DNA from: an uncultured Lachnospiraceae bacterium
Lineage (GTDB): Bacteria; Bacillota; Clostridia; Lachnospirales; Lachnospiraceae
Direction of reading: 5' to 3'
Assembly (NCBI GenBank): GCA_910578175.1
Contig: CAJTPF010000028.1
Span: forward strand, 1-28,230
DNA length: 28,230 nucleotides
The notes under the pieces were generated by a model. That model had not been told where the DNA came from. It searched no databases and was given only the letters and a program-made list of their open reading frames with translations. Below are positions 8,020 to 15,048 of the stretch, piece after piece; the stretch's first letter is position 1, and every line of letters begins with the position of its first letter. Made by a program: the position numbers and the translations under genes.

Positions 8020-9114
8020 TCAAACATGATAAAGATTTGCTGTTCCATTTATAATCCTGTAAATCCTGTTAACACTTATCCGGTGTTCCACAAATTCATC
8101 CAGTCCGGTACATGTAACAATCGTCTGAATTCCCTCCAGACTGTTCAGTAACTGATTCTGTCTGCTGCTGTCCAGTTCCGACATTACATCATCCAATAAT
8201 AAAACCGGCGAATCATGGATAATCTTTCTTACCAGTTCAATTTCTGATAACTTAAGTGATAACGCCGCTGTTCTCTGTTGTCCCTGACTTCCATATTTGC
8301 GAATATCAATATCTTTAATATAAAATCCAATATCATCCCGATGAGGTCCTACAGATGTGCTTTTTAATTTCATATCTCTGTCTCTGTTCTTTATTAACCC
8401 ATTATAGATTTCAGCCGCCTCTGTATTTGGCTCATATCTCAATTCTATACTCTCCCTTCCTCCGGACAGATTCTTATGAATCCCATCAATGATTTCATTT
8501 ATCTGATGTATAAATTCTTCCCTTCTTTTTATTATTTTATTACCATAATCTGCCAGCTGAATATCCCACACATCCAATGTATCATATAACGATCTATCAA
8601 AATGATTGGAGATATCCTTTAACAGTTTATTTCTTTGATTTACGATTTTATTATAGTTTACAATATTGTGCAGATAGAATTTATCAAGTTGACATAATTC
8701 TATATCAATAAATTTTCGTCTATCTGAAGGTCCATTTTTTATAATGGATAAATCTTCTGGTGAGAAAAATACAACGTTTACAATTCCGAATAATTCACTG
8801 GCCCGTTTAATGGGCAGTCCGTTTATGGCAATACCTTTCGTTTTATTTTTCTTTAGATGCATATCAACACGATAAGGTACTTCTTTTTTTCTTACCAGTA
8901 ATTTTATATGTGCTTCCTCTTCACCAAACCGAATGATGTCTTTATCCCTGCTTCCCCTATGGGACTTTGTGGTACTGCAAACATATAATGCTTCCAGAAT
9001 ATTGGTTTTTCCCTGGGCATTGTCGCCGTATAAAATATTGGTACCATCCGTAAAATCAATCGATAATTCCTGATAATTTCTATAATGTTCCAGATTTAGA
9101 GATTCCACTACCAT
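8020..9114 (-). CDS. recF: DNA replication and repair protein RecF
   Basis: A 364-residue SMC-like ATPase that helps load RecA at single-strand gaps with RecO and RecR. It has the Walker A motif GDNAQGKTN (residues 30-38), the ABC signature-like SQGQQRTAALSLKLSE, and Walker B LLLDDVMSELD followed by the D-loop. Length and the N-terminal LNLEHYRNY pattern are standard for RecF. ATG at 9114 has an AGGTG ribosome site 8 nt upstream and follows yaaA by 23 nt. The stop codon overlaps the gyrB ribosome binding site. Confidence 0.97.
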   Translation of the reverse strand: MVVESLNLEHYRNYQELSIDFTDGTNILYGDNAQGKTNILEALYVCSTTKSHRGSRDKDIIRFGEEEAHIKLLVRKKEVPYRVDMHLKKNKTKGIAINGLPIKRASELFGIVNVVFFSPEDLSIIKNGPSDRRKFIDIELCQLDKFYLHNIVNYNKIVNQRNKLLKDISNHFDRSLYDTLDVWDIQLADYGNKIIKRREEFIHQINEIIDGIHKNLSGGRESIELRYEPNTEAAEIYNGLIKNRDRDMKLKSTSVGPHRDDIGFYIKDIDIRKYGSQGQQRTAALSLKLSEIELVRKIIHDSPVLLLDDVMSELDSSRQNQLLNSLEGIQTIVTCTGLDEFVEHRISVNRIYRIINGTANLYHV

Positions 9115-9137
9115 TTTGACCGCACCTATAATAATTT

Positions 9138-9350
9138 TTAGTTTCCGGAAATTTTAATATCATTGCCATTATAAGAAACAATATCACCGTCAAACAATTT
9201 CCGGCCCCGCCTGGTTTCAGTTTCATTATTAACCTTGACTTCACCGTTAATGATCACAATTTTAGCCTCTACGCCGGAATCAACCAGTCCCGCTGCCTTT
9301 AATGCCTGACCCAGTTTTATGAATTCTTCTCTTAAAGTTATAATCTCCAT
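9138..9350 (-). CDS. yaaA: S4-domain RNA-binding protein YaaA
   Basis: A small S4-fold RNA-binding protein (70 residues from ATG 9350) always found between dnaN and recF in Firmicutes. The S4 core is visible as FIKLGQALKAAGLVDSG followed by KIVIINGEVKVNNETETR. The basic RRGRKLFDGD turn and VSYNGNDIKI strand complete it. The open frame could begin at TTG 9362, but that codon is part of TTGAGGA, the probable Shine-Dalgarno of the ATG 5 nt further on. Its exact role is not well defined; association with ribosomes has been suggested for the family. It shares the operon with recF. Confidence 0.93.
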   Translation of the reverse strand: MEIITLREEFIKLGQALKAAGLVDSGVEAKIVIINGEVKVNNETETRRGRKLFDGDIVSYNGNDIKISGN

Positions 9351-9383
9351 ACGTTTCCTCAATTCTACACCTAGATGTAATTA

Positions 9384-10481
9384 TTATAAGTTAACCGGCA
9401 ATATCAGATAAATATATGATTGTTTCTCATTTCTTATAAAACAAGGAGCTTTTGAATTTAAAAGATAAATGGTAATTTCCTCATCATCAATAACTCTTAA
9501 AGCATCCAATAAAAATCTTGGATTAAATCCAATTACAATATCTTTACCCTCTTTGGATATAACGATATTTTCATTCATGGAACCCATCATGGAATTTATT
9601 TTTAATTCCAACTCTCCATCCTGAATATTGATAACGATCGGACGCTTATCTCCTTCTTTGATCAAGAGTGTGGCTCTGTCGATACATTCCAAAAATTCTC
9701 TTTTGTTAACATTAATTTTTGTTTCATAGTCTGATGAAAGCATCTGGTTTATCTTAAAATAATCTCCTTCGATTAACCGGGATACGACCACTGTTTTATC
9801 AAATTCAAAAACTATATGATTTGTGGTAAAGAAAATCCTGACTTCATCATCGTTTCCTCCGGTAAGTATCTTACAGATTTCATTTAATGTCTTTCCCGGT
9901 ACGATCACACTGATATCATCAAAAGAATCTTTCAGTTCAATCTTACGGATGGAAATTCTGTGTCCGTCCAGAGATACGACTTTTAGTTCGTTTCCTTTAA
10001 TCTCAAAAAGCTCTCCTGTCATTATTTTATTATTGTCATTGTCTGCAATGGAAAAGATTGTCTGTCTAATGGTTTCTTTTAGAGTAAACTGGGATAAAAA
10101 GATAAATTTATCCTTTTCAATCAATGGAATATAAGAGAAATCTTCTCCGCTTTTTCCCGGAATAACAAACCTTGCTTTTTCACTGGTGATCACCATCTGA
10201 TAATTACTATCTGTTTCAATTACTATTTCACTGTCAGGAAGTTTTCTTACGATATCAGAAAATATCTTTGCTTCTATTGCGATCTGTCCTTTTTCCAATA
10301 TCTCTCCGTTTACTATGGTTTCAATACCAAGTTCCATATCGTTAGCCGTAAATTTTATTTCATTTGCAGTAGCATCGATCAGTATGCATTCTAAGATCGT
10401 CATGGTGGTTTTAGAAGGAACAGCTTTTAATACTATATTAACAGCGCCTGCTAAATCCGATTTTTTAAAAATAAGTTTCAT
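9384..10481 (-). CDS. dnaN: DNA polymerase III beta sliding clamp
   Basis: The 365-residue processivity clamp forms a dimeric ring that tethers the replicative polymerase to DNA. The N-terminus MKLIFKKSDLAGAVNIVLKA, the KTTMTILECI segment and the C-terminal SYIYLILPVNL end (the hydrophobic cleft that holds clamp-binding peptides) are typical of DnaN. The frame is open for 33 more codons upstream, but those encode a hydrophobic low-complexity peptide from the DnaA-trio and AT-rich origin sequence. ATG 10481 is preceded by GGAAAGGAG with about 10 nt spacing and matches the family start. The gene lies downstream of the origin segment at 10482-10792, so its expression may be affected by DnaA binding there. 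Confidence 0.97.
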   Translation of the reverse strand: MKLIFKKSDLAGAVNIVLKAVPSKTTMTILECILIDATANEIKFTANDMELGIETIVNGEILEKGQIAIEAKIFSDIVRKLPDSEIVIETDSNYQMVITSEKARFVIPGKSGEDFSYIPLIEKDKFIFLSQFTLKETIRQTIFSIADNDNNKIMTGELFEIKGNELKVVSLDGHRISIRKIELKDSFDDISVIVPGKTLNEICKILTGGNDDEVRIFFTTNHIVFEFDKTVVVSRLIEGDYFKINQMLSSDYETKINVNKREFLECIDRATLLIKEGDKRPIVINIQDGELELKINSMMGSMNENIVISKEGKDIVIGFNPRFLLDALRVIDDEEITIYLLNSKAPCFIRNEKQSYIYLILPVNL

Positions 10482-10532
10482 GTGTGAAAAACTCCTTTCC
10501 GCCAAGAACATATAAAATAAATATATAAGATT

Positions 10533-10550
10533 TAGTAGTAGTAATAATAA
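10533..10550 (+). other. DnaA-trio element
   Basis: Six uninterrupted triplets, three TAG then three TAA, match the 3'-(G/A)AT-5' consensus of the DnaA-trio to which DnaA filaments bind on single strands. Four bases (GGGA) separate it from a DnaA-box-like sequence on its 3' side, as expected. Confidence 0.7.
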
Positions 10551-10685
10551 GGGATGTGAATTTGTTGAAATGTAGTTCAAACCCTTGAAATAGAAGACTT
10601 CTAAAAAAGGATAAGCTTGTTTAACAACTGTTATTTTGATATGGACAAGTTCATGGTTTTTAACAAGTCATATATTACATAAAAA

Positions 10686-10694
10686 TTATTCACA
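10686..10694 (+). promoter_or_regulatory. DnaA box (TTATTCACA)
   Basis: One mismatch from the TTATCCACA consensus. It is the best-matching box in the dnaA-dnaN gap and lies about 135 bp from the DnaA-trio. Confidence 0.6.
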
Positions 10695-10792
10695 TCAAAT
10701 TCACCCTTTATAAACAGTTTATATACATAAAAAGATTTATTAACCGCTTTGAAAAGTTAGTTTTCTATTCTAATAAGAAGATAGTAAAATTA

Positions 10793-12169
10793 TCAATTAG
10801 GTAAAAGTTTTTTCTTAAGTACTTCAACTGCATTCTTAATCTGATCGTTTGTTTCTATTAAAGTCAGCACTTTTTCATAACCGTGCATTACTGTGGAATG
10901 ATCTTTGCCGCCAAGGAGTTGTCCGATAGCCGAAAAGGAATCTTCCGTAAGTTCACGGCACAGATACATAACGATCTGCCGTGGGATTACTATATTCTGG
11001 CTCTTTTTCTTAGAAGTCAAGTCAGTTGCTGCAATATTAAAGTGTTCTGCAACGATCTGAATGATAAGCTGACTGGTAATTTCATTGTTAGCATTGGGAG
11101 AAATAGAATCTTTCAATACTTCTTTCGCTAATTCTATATCCATTTGTAGCGGTGAGATTTTAGAATATGCCACAACCTTTGTAAGGGCGCCTTCTAATTC
11201 CCTGATATTGCTGACGATATTATTTGCTATGTATTGAAGAATTTCATTATCAATATCATAACCTTCCAGTTCTGCCTTTTTCTGTAAGATTGCCATTCGG
11301 GTCTCATATTCCGGAGAAGAAATATCAACGGATAAGCCCCAGTCAAAACGTGAGCGAAGCCGCTCTTCCAGGGTTGTCATATCTTTCGGAGGTTTATCTG
11401 AGGAAATGACGATCTGTTTTTTTGCGCCGTATAAGTCGTTAAAAGTATGAAAAAATTCTTCCTGGCAGCGTTCTTTTCCTATTATAAATTGAATATCATC
11501 AATTAAAAGAACGTCGATATTCCGGTATTTCTTTCGAAATTCCATTACGGCATTCTGGTTTTCATTACGAATGACATTGATCAGCTCATTTGTAAAAGTC
11601 TCGCTTGTTACGTAGAGAACTTTTGCATTTTCATTGTGTTCTAATATGTAGTGGGCAATGGAATGCATTAAATGTGTTTTTCCAAGACCAACGCCTCCGT
11701 ATAAAAACAGAGGATTACAGATTTCACCCGGTGCTTCCGCAACTTTCAGGGCATATGCCTGTGCAAAATTATTGCTTCCGCCAACGACGAAAGTTTCGAA
11801 TGTATATCTTGGATTTAAATTAGCTTCCAGTATTCTCGAATTTAAAGCAGGATTTTCAGATTTCATATTTAAAGAAGGTTCAATCTTTTTGTGATTAGAT
11901 TGATTTTTCGCTTCTTCCCTGGATATAAAGCAGATTTCATAGGGTTCGCCAAGGAATTCTGCGATCGTTACTTTGAAATATTTACTGAATCGTTTATTCA
12001 TGTAAGCAACACCGATATTTTCTTCTACAATAATATAAATCATATTATCTTTAATGGAACATAACTCAAGTGGAACGAGCCATGTTTCAAAAGAAACATC
12101 TGAAATATCATATTCATGTTTGATATAATCTAATATTTCATTCCATTTGCTTTTTAAAATTTCTAACAT
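10793..12169 (-). CDS. dnaA: Chromosomal replication initiator DnaA
   Basis: The AAA+ initiator that binds DnaA boxes and melts the origin; 458 residues from ATG 12169. Domain I is MLEILKSKWNEILDYIKHEYD, with the WLVPL segment at about residues 31-35. The AAA+ core has Walker A GGVGLGKTH (158-166) and Walker B VLLIDDIQF (220-228), and the sensor and arginine-finger region contains RLRSRFDWGL. Domain IV carries the DNA-binding signature LLGGKDHSTVMHGYEK. The frame stays open to an ATG at 12211, which would add 14 residues. I prefer 12169 because it matches the family N-terminus; AGAAAGG lies about 12 nt upstream, a somewhat long spacing. The gene is probably autoregulated by the box cluster behind it. 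Confidence 0.97.
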   Translation of the reverse strand: MLEILKSKWNEILDYIKHEYDISDVSFETWLVPLELCSIKDNMIYIIVEENIGVAYMNKRFSKYFKVTIAEFLGEPYEICFISREEAKNQSNHKKIEPSLNMKSENPALNSRILEANLNPRYTFETFVVGGSNNFAQAYALKVAEAPGEICNPLFLYGGVGLGKTHLMHSIAHYILEHNENAKVLYVTSETFTNELINVIRNENQNAVMEFRKKYRNIDVLLIDDIQFIIGKERCQEEFFHTFNDLYGAKKQIVISSDKPPKDMTTLEERLRSRFDWGLSVDISSPEYETRMAILQKKAELEGYDIDNEILQYIANNIVSNIRELEGALTKVVAYSKISPLQMDIELAKEVLKDSISPNANNEITSQLIIQIVAEHFNIAATDLTSKKKSQNIVIPRQIVMYLCRELTEDSFSAIGQLLGGKDHSTVMHGYEKVLTLIETNDQIKNAVEVLKKKLLPN

Positions 12170-12221
12170 AAATAAACCATGCCTTTCTGATGCTTCTTTA
12201 TATAATTGCATACACTCTTAT

Positions 12222-12251
12222 ATTTTATAACAAAATGAGTTATTTTTCAAT
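12222..12251 (-). promoter_or_regulatory. Probable dnaA promoter
   Basis: On the minus strand TTGAAA (12246-12251) precedes TAAAAT (12222-12227) with about 18 bp between them; an overlapping TATAAA gives 16. Each hexamer is one mismatch from consensus. It lies about 50 nt upstream of the dnaA start and beside the DnaA boxes that begin at 12287. Confidence 0.55.
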
Positions 12252-12430
12252 GATGAATGATTAAAACAAATTTAATAACAGTAATTGTGGATAACTATGT
12301 GGATAAAGTGGATAACTTTTCATAAATCCAAAAAAACCCAGAAATTAAGCCTGTTTATAATGTGGTTAAAAATAATTGTGAATAATTTAGAAAAATGTTG
12401 AAAAAAAATTGCGGTAAAGTTGACAATAAA

Positions 12431-12505
12431 TATGATGTTAATAATGTTAAAAATGAATCAACAGTGTCAACAGTTGAAAAATAAGGGTTTATGATGTTAA
12501 TAATG
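12431..12505. repeat. 16-bp direct repeat inside oriC
   Basis: TATGATGTTAATAATG occurs exactly at 12431-12446 and again at 12490-12505, with starts 59 bp apart. Between them is a short TCAACAG direct repeat that ends in the small palindrome TCAACAGTTGA. The copies sit in the box-free AT-rich centre of the cluster. Confidence 0.75.
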
Positions 12506-12527
12506 AATAATATCCACAGTTATCCAC

Positions 12528-12554
12528 AAGTTATCCACATTTTGTGGATAACTT
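12528..12554. repeat. DnaA-box palindrome in oriC
   Basis: Two consensus DnaA boxes face each other (TTATCCACA at 12531-12539 and its complement at 12543-12551) around a 3-nt TTT centre. Symmetry extends to 12-nt arms, AAGTTATCCACA and its reverse complement, 27 bp in all. Confidence 0.85.
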
Positions 12555-12651
12555 TATGTAAAGCAAAAAAGAAGTTATGTAAAGTGGATAACTGTTTTTC
12601 CGGATTTCTTGTGGATTAGTGAAAGATTTGTAAAGTCTGAAAAAATAGTTC

Positions 12652-12680
12652 TTGACTTATACATACGAATCATCTATAAT
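12652..12680 (+). promoter_or_regulatory. rpmH promoter
   Basis: TTGACT (12652-12657), a 17-bp spacer and a perfect TATAAT (12675-12680) form a strong sigma-A promoter. The start near 12687 gives a leader of about 50 nt. It lies just beyond the last DnaA box (12610-12618). Confidence 0.85.
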
Positions 12681-12735
12681 TGTAACGATATTTACCAATT
12701 TTATAAATTTAATATTAAGAGGAGGTGCGTGTTCA

Positions 12736-12870
12736 ATGAAGATGACATTTCAGCCTAAAAAGAGATCAAGATCAAAAGTTCATGGTTTCAGAGCAAGAAT
12801 GAGTTCTGCAAGCGGAAGAAAAGTATTAGCAGCAAGAAGAGCAAAAGGAAGAAAGAAGTTATCAGCTTAG
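12736..12870 (+). CDS. rpmH: 50S ribosomal protein L34
   Basis: A 44-residue, highly basic ribosomal protein of the large subunit. The sequence MKMTFQPKKRSRSKVHGFR continues with RMSSASGRKVLAARRAKGRKKLSA, which is diagnostic for L34. The frame is open further upstream to TTG 12652, but that codon is the -35 box of the promoter. ATG 12736 has an excellent ribosome site (AGAGGAGGTG) about 10 nt upstream. The gene begins the rpmH-rnpA-yidD-yidC-jag group and is followed immediately by a hairpin terminator, which should make L34 more abundant than the products downstream. Confidence 0.97.
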   Translation: MKMTFQPKKRSRSKVHGFRARMSSASGRKVLAARRAKGRKKLSA

Positions 12871-12898
12871 GACCGCATATATTGTGGTCTTTTCTTCT
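12871..12898 (+). terminator. Terminator or attenuator after rpmH
   Basis: Starting at the base after the rpmH stop, GACCGCA (12871-12877) pairs with TGTGGTC (12883-12889) across a 5-nt loop, with one G-U pair. TTTTCTTCT follows. Partial read-through would supply rnpA, for which no separate promoter is obvious. Confidence 0.75.
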
Positions 12899-13012
12899 AT
12901 TTATCAATAACTGTCTTATAAGAGTGTAATATTTTTGGGTTTGGTTGAAATCCGAAAATATTATACTCAATTAATAAGCAGGGTTATGCTGATGATATGG
13001 CAGGAGAATCTG

Positions 13013-13357
13013 ATGAAGAATTTTAATTCGTTAAAAAAGAATGAAGAATTTAACAGAGTGTATAAGAATGGAAAATCTTATGCGAATAAAAATCTGGTAA
13101 TGTATCTTGTAAAAAATGACACTAAAAAATGTAGAATTGGTATATCAGTCAGCAAAAAAGTAGGAAACAGTGTTGTCAGGCACAGGATGACCAGATTATT
13201 AAGAGAATGTTTCAGGTTAAATGAGGACAGGTTTAATACCGGTCTGGATATGGTAGTAGTCGTAAGGGCATCTTCAAAAAATCTGGGATTTTTTGAGATG
13301 CAGGATTCGTATCTGCATTTATGCGGATTACACAAAATATTAAAAGAGATGGTGTAA
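13013..13357 (+). CDS. rnpA: Ribonuclease P protein component
   Basis: The 114-residue basic protein subunit of RNase P, which helps the catalytic RNA recognise pre-tRNA 5' leaders. Family landmarks are SLKKNEEFNRVYKNGKSY at the N-terminus, the ISVSKKVGNSVVRHRMTRLLRE block and the VVVRASSK strand. The usual Arg-Asn-Arg of the RNR motif reads Arg56-His57-Arg58 here. The frame is open 26 codons further upstream, but ATG 13013 has AGGAG 6 nt before it and matches the family start. It follows the rpmH terminator, the conserved arrangement beside bacterial origins. Confidence 0.95.
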   Translation: MKNFNSLKKNEEFNRVYKNGKSYANKNLVMYLVKNDTKKCRIGISVSKKVGNSVVRHRMTRLLRECFRLNEDRFNTGLDMVVVVRASSKNLGFFEMQDSYLHLCGLHKILKEMV

Positions 13358-13359
13358 CT

Positions 13360-13614
13360 TTGAAGATTGTCAGGAGTATTTTTAGAACATTGTCGAATAT
13401 ATTAAAATGGTTTTTTATCCATTCTATTCAGTTTTACCGGAAGTATTTATCTTCACGGAAGAAAACCATACATTGCAGGTATATTCCAACATGTTCACAA
13501 TATGCGTTGGAAGCAATTGAAAAATATGGACCCTTCAAAGGAGCGTATTTGGCTTTAAAAAGAATATTAAGATGCAACCCATTTTCAAAAGGTGGGGTTG
13601 ATCCTGTACCATAG
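13360..13614 (+). CDS. yidD: Membrane protein insertion efficiency factor YidD
   Basis: A small YidD/haemolytic-domain protein (84 residues from TTG 13360) thought to assist YidC-dependent membrane insertion. The diagnostic block is CRYIPTCSQYALEAIEKYG, followed by KGAYLALKRILRCNPF and the GGVDPVP end. An amphipathic aromatic N-terminal segment (FRTLSNILKWFFIHSIQFY) should bind the membrane. I chose TTG 13360 because GATGGTG lies about 5 nt upstream and the gene then starts 2 nt after the rnpA stop. An ATG at 13321 would overlap rnpA by 37 nt, has no ribosome site and adds residues foreign to the family. Confidence 0.9.
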   Translation: MKIVRSIFRTLSNILKWFFIHSIQFYRKYLSSRKKTIHCRYIPTCSQYALEAIEKYGPFKGAYLALKRILRCNPFSKGGVDPVP

Positions 13615-13632
13615 TCAAGGAGAAAAATATAT

Positions 13633-15039
13633 ATGTTTAATTTTATTTTAACACAGAATAGTACGCCGATCATCGGTTGGTGTGCTTCATTGCTTGGAAA
13701 GGTAATGGAATGGTTATATGTATTTTTTAATTTCATCGGGATTGAAAATATAGGCTTATGTATAATATTTTTTACCCTTATCATTAAGATATTAATGTTT
13801 CCGTTAACCATTAAACAGCAAAAGTTTTCAAAATTATCTACTTTGATGAATCCGGAATTACAGGCAATTCAGAAAAAGTACAAGGGTAAAAGGGATAATG
13901 AATCCATGATGAAAATGCAGGAGGAAACTTCCGCAGTTTATAAAAAGTATGGTACATCACCTACCGGCAGTTGTCTGCAGTTACTGATACAGATGCCTAT
14001 ATTGTTTTCATTGTATTATATCATCAGTAATGTTCCTGCTTATGTTCCTCAGGTTAAGGATTATTATGAAGATGTCAGTCATAATATTGTAGTTGATTAC
14101 GATTATTTTAAATATATGAATCAGGCATATGATGACTATGTAAAAAAAGACGGAGATGAAGACAAATATAAATATATAGATGATATGCTGGATTCATTTT
14201 CGAAGATTTCAGATAAAAAAGTGATAGACGTACTGGCAAGATATTCTACTGAACAGTGGAATAATCTCAGAGATTCTTATCAGAATTTTGGTGAGCTGGC
14301 TGCAGATTTATCAGTTGTTACAGATGAAGAATGGGACAAACTTCTAGATGCGATCAGTGTCGAAGAAAAAAAGAGTAAAGTAGAAAAATTTATAAAAGAA
14401 AAAATATCAACAGAAACAGAAGTAGCTGTTATTGACAAAGAGTTTGATGATAAAGCAGAAGAAGTCAGTGTCAGTGAAAAGAAAATAATGAAGATCAATG
14501 AGTTTGGTCCGATTAATCTCAGTCAGTCTCCAGGAACGGTTATGGGATTGGCTATATTGATACCGATCTTATGTTTTTTGACACAGTGGTTTAGTTCAAA
14601 ACTGGTAATGGGTGCCAATAAGGAGCAGATGGCAGATAATCCAATGGGAAATTCCATGAAAGTAATGAATGTAGTCTTACCTCTGATGTCTGCGTTTATC
14701 TCATTATCAGTTCCTGCCGGTTTAGGTTTGTACTGGGTCTGCAACGGTGTGTTCCAGATCATTCAGCAGGTAGGAGTTAACGCTTATTTTAAGAGTGTAG
14801 ATGTCAATGACATTATTAAAAGTAATGTTGAAAAGATGAACAAAAAATTAGAAAAAAGAGGCATCGATCCGAATAAGGTTGCATCTTTTGCTTCCACAAA
14901 TACTAAAAATATTAACAGTAAGACAAGTGTAAAACAAAATAATACGGTTTCTAATAATACCAACAGGAAGTATAAAACCGGTAGTATGGCGGCAAAAGCA
15001 AATATGGTAAAAGAATTTAACGATAAAAACAGAAAGTAG
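13633..15039 (+). CDS. yidC: Membrane protein insertase YidC/Oxa1
   Basis: A 468-residue polytopic insertase that places proteins into the cytoplasmic membrane alone or with Sec. There are about five hydrophobic segments: residues 14-36, 39-58, 114-136, 301-321 and 344-380. The cytoplasmic hairpin (KQQKFSKLSTLMNPELQAI...YKKYGTSPTG) is typical. The groove arginine of SpoIIIJ-type proteins is Lys52 here (LIIKILMFPL). Residues 139-299 form an acidic outer loop of about 160 residues, much longer than in Bacillus. There is no lipobox, so it is not a SpoIIIJ-like lipoprotein. The C-terminal tail (about 395-468) is basic and Asn-rich. ATG follows AAGGAG. Confidence 0.95.
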   Translation: MFNFILTQNSTPIIGWCASLLGKVMEWLYVFFNFIGIENIGLCIIFFTLIIKILMFPLTIKQQKFSKLSTLMNPELQAIQKKYKGKRDNESMMKMQEETSAVYKKYGTSPTGSCLQLLIQMPILFSLYYIISNVPAYVPQVKDYYEDVSHNIVVDYDYFKYMNQAYDDYVKKDGDEDKYKYIDDMLDSFSKISDKKVIDVLARYSTEQWNNLRDSYQNFGELAADLSVVTDEEWDKLLDAISVEEKKSKVEKFIKEKISTETEVAVIDKEFDDKAEEVSVSEKKIMKINEFGPINLSQSPGTVMGLAILIPILCFLTQWFSSKLVMGANKEQMADNPMGNSMKVMNVVLPLMSAFISLSVPAGLGLYWVCNGVFQIIQQVGVNAYFKSVDVNDIIKSNVEKMNKKLEKRGIDPNKVASFASTNTKNINSKTSVKQNNTVSNNTNRKYKTGSMAAKANMVKEFNDKNRK

Positions 15040-15048
15040 GGTGTAGTT

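Larger units (their letters stand above)
10482..10792. other. dnaA-dnaN intergenic origin segment (probable unwinding element)
   Basis: This 311-bp gap holds no gene. Read on the plus strand it contains an AT-only stretch (about 10509-10532), six in-phase triplets TAG TAG TAG TAA TAA TAA (10533-10550), a short G-rich link GGGA (10551-10554) and a degenerate DnaA box TGTGAATTT (10555-10563). A better box, TTATTCACA (one mismatch to TTATCCACA), lies at 10686-10694. The order AT-rich DNA, DnaA-trio, GC link, DnaA box is that of the basal unwinding system defined in B. subtilis between the same two genes. No confident promoter for dnaN was found. Confidence 0.72.
12287..12618. other. oriC DnaA-box cluster upstream of dnaA
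   Basis: The 566-bp gap between dnaA and rpmH (12170-12735) contains about eleven DnaA boxes. Consensus copies start at 12287, near 12298, and at 12543 on the minus strand, and at 12520 and 12531 on the plus strand. One-mismatch copies start at 12307, 12361, 12377, 12583 and 12610 (minus) and 12510 (plus). The three plus-strand copies at 12510, 12520 and 12531 are spaced 10-11 bp, one helical turn. The intervening DNA is very AT-rich and contains a 16-bp direct repeat. This is the upstream half of a bipartite origin, the other half lying between dnaA and dnaN. Confidence 0.92.

Noticed and set aside
10482..10580. 33-codon N-terminal extension of DnaN
   Set aside because: It is translated from the DnaA-trio and AT-rich tract, unlike any DnaN N-terminus; the internal ATG has a strong ribosome site.
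12083..12098. Palindrome TGTTTCAAAAGAAACA inside dnaA, similar to parS
   Set aside because: It lacks the central CACGTG core (three mismatches), which ParB needs; probably chance within coding sequence.
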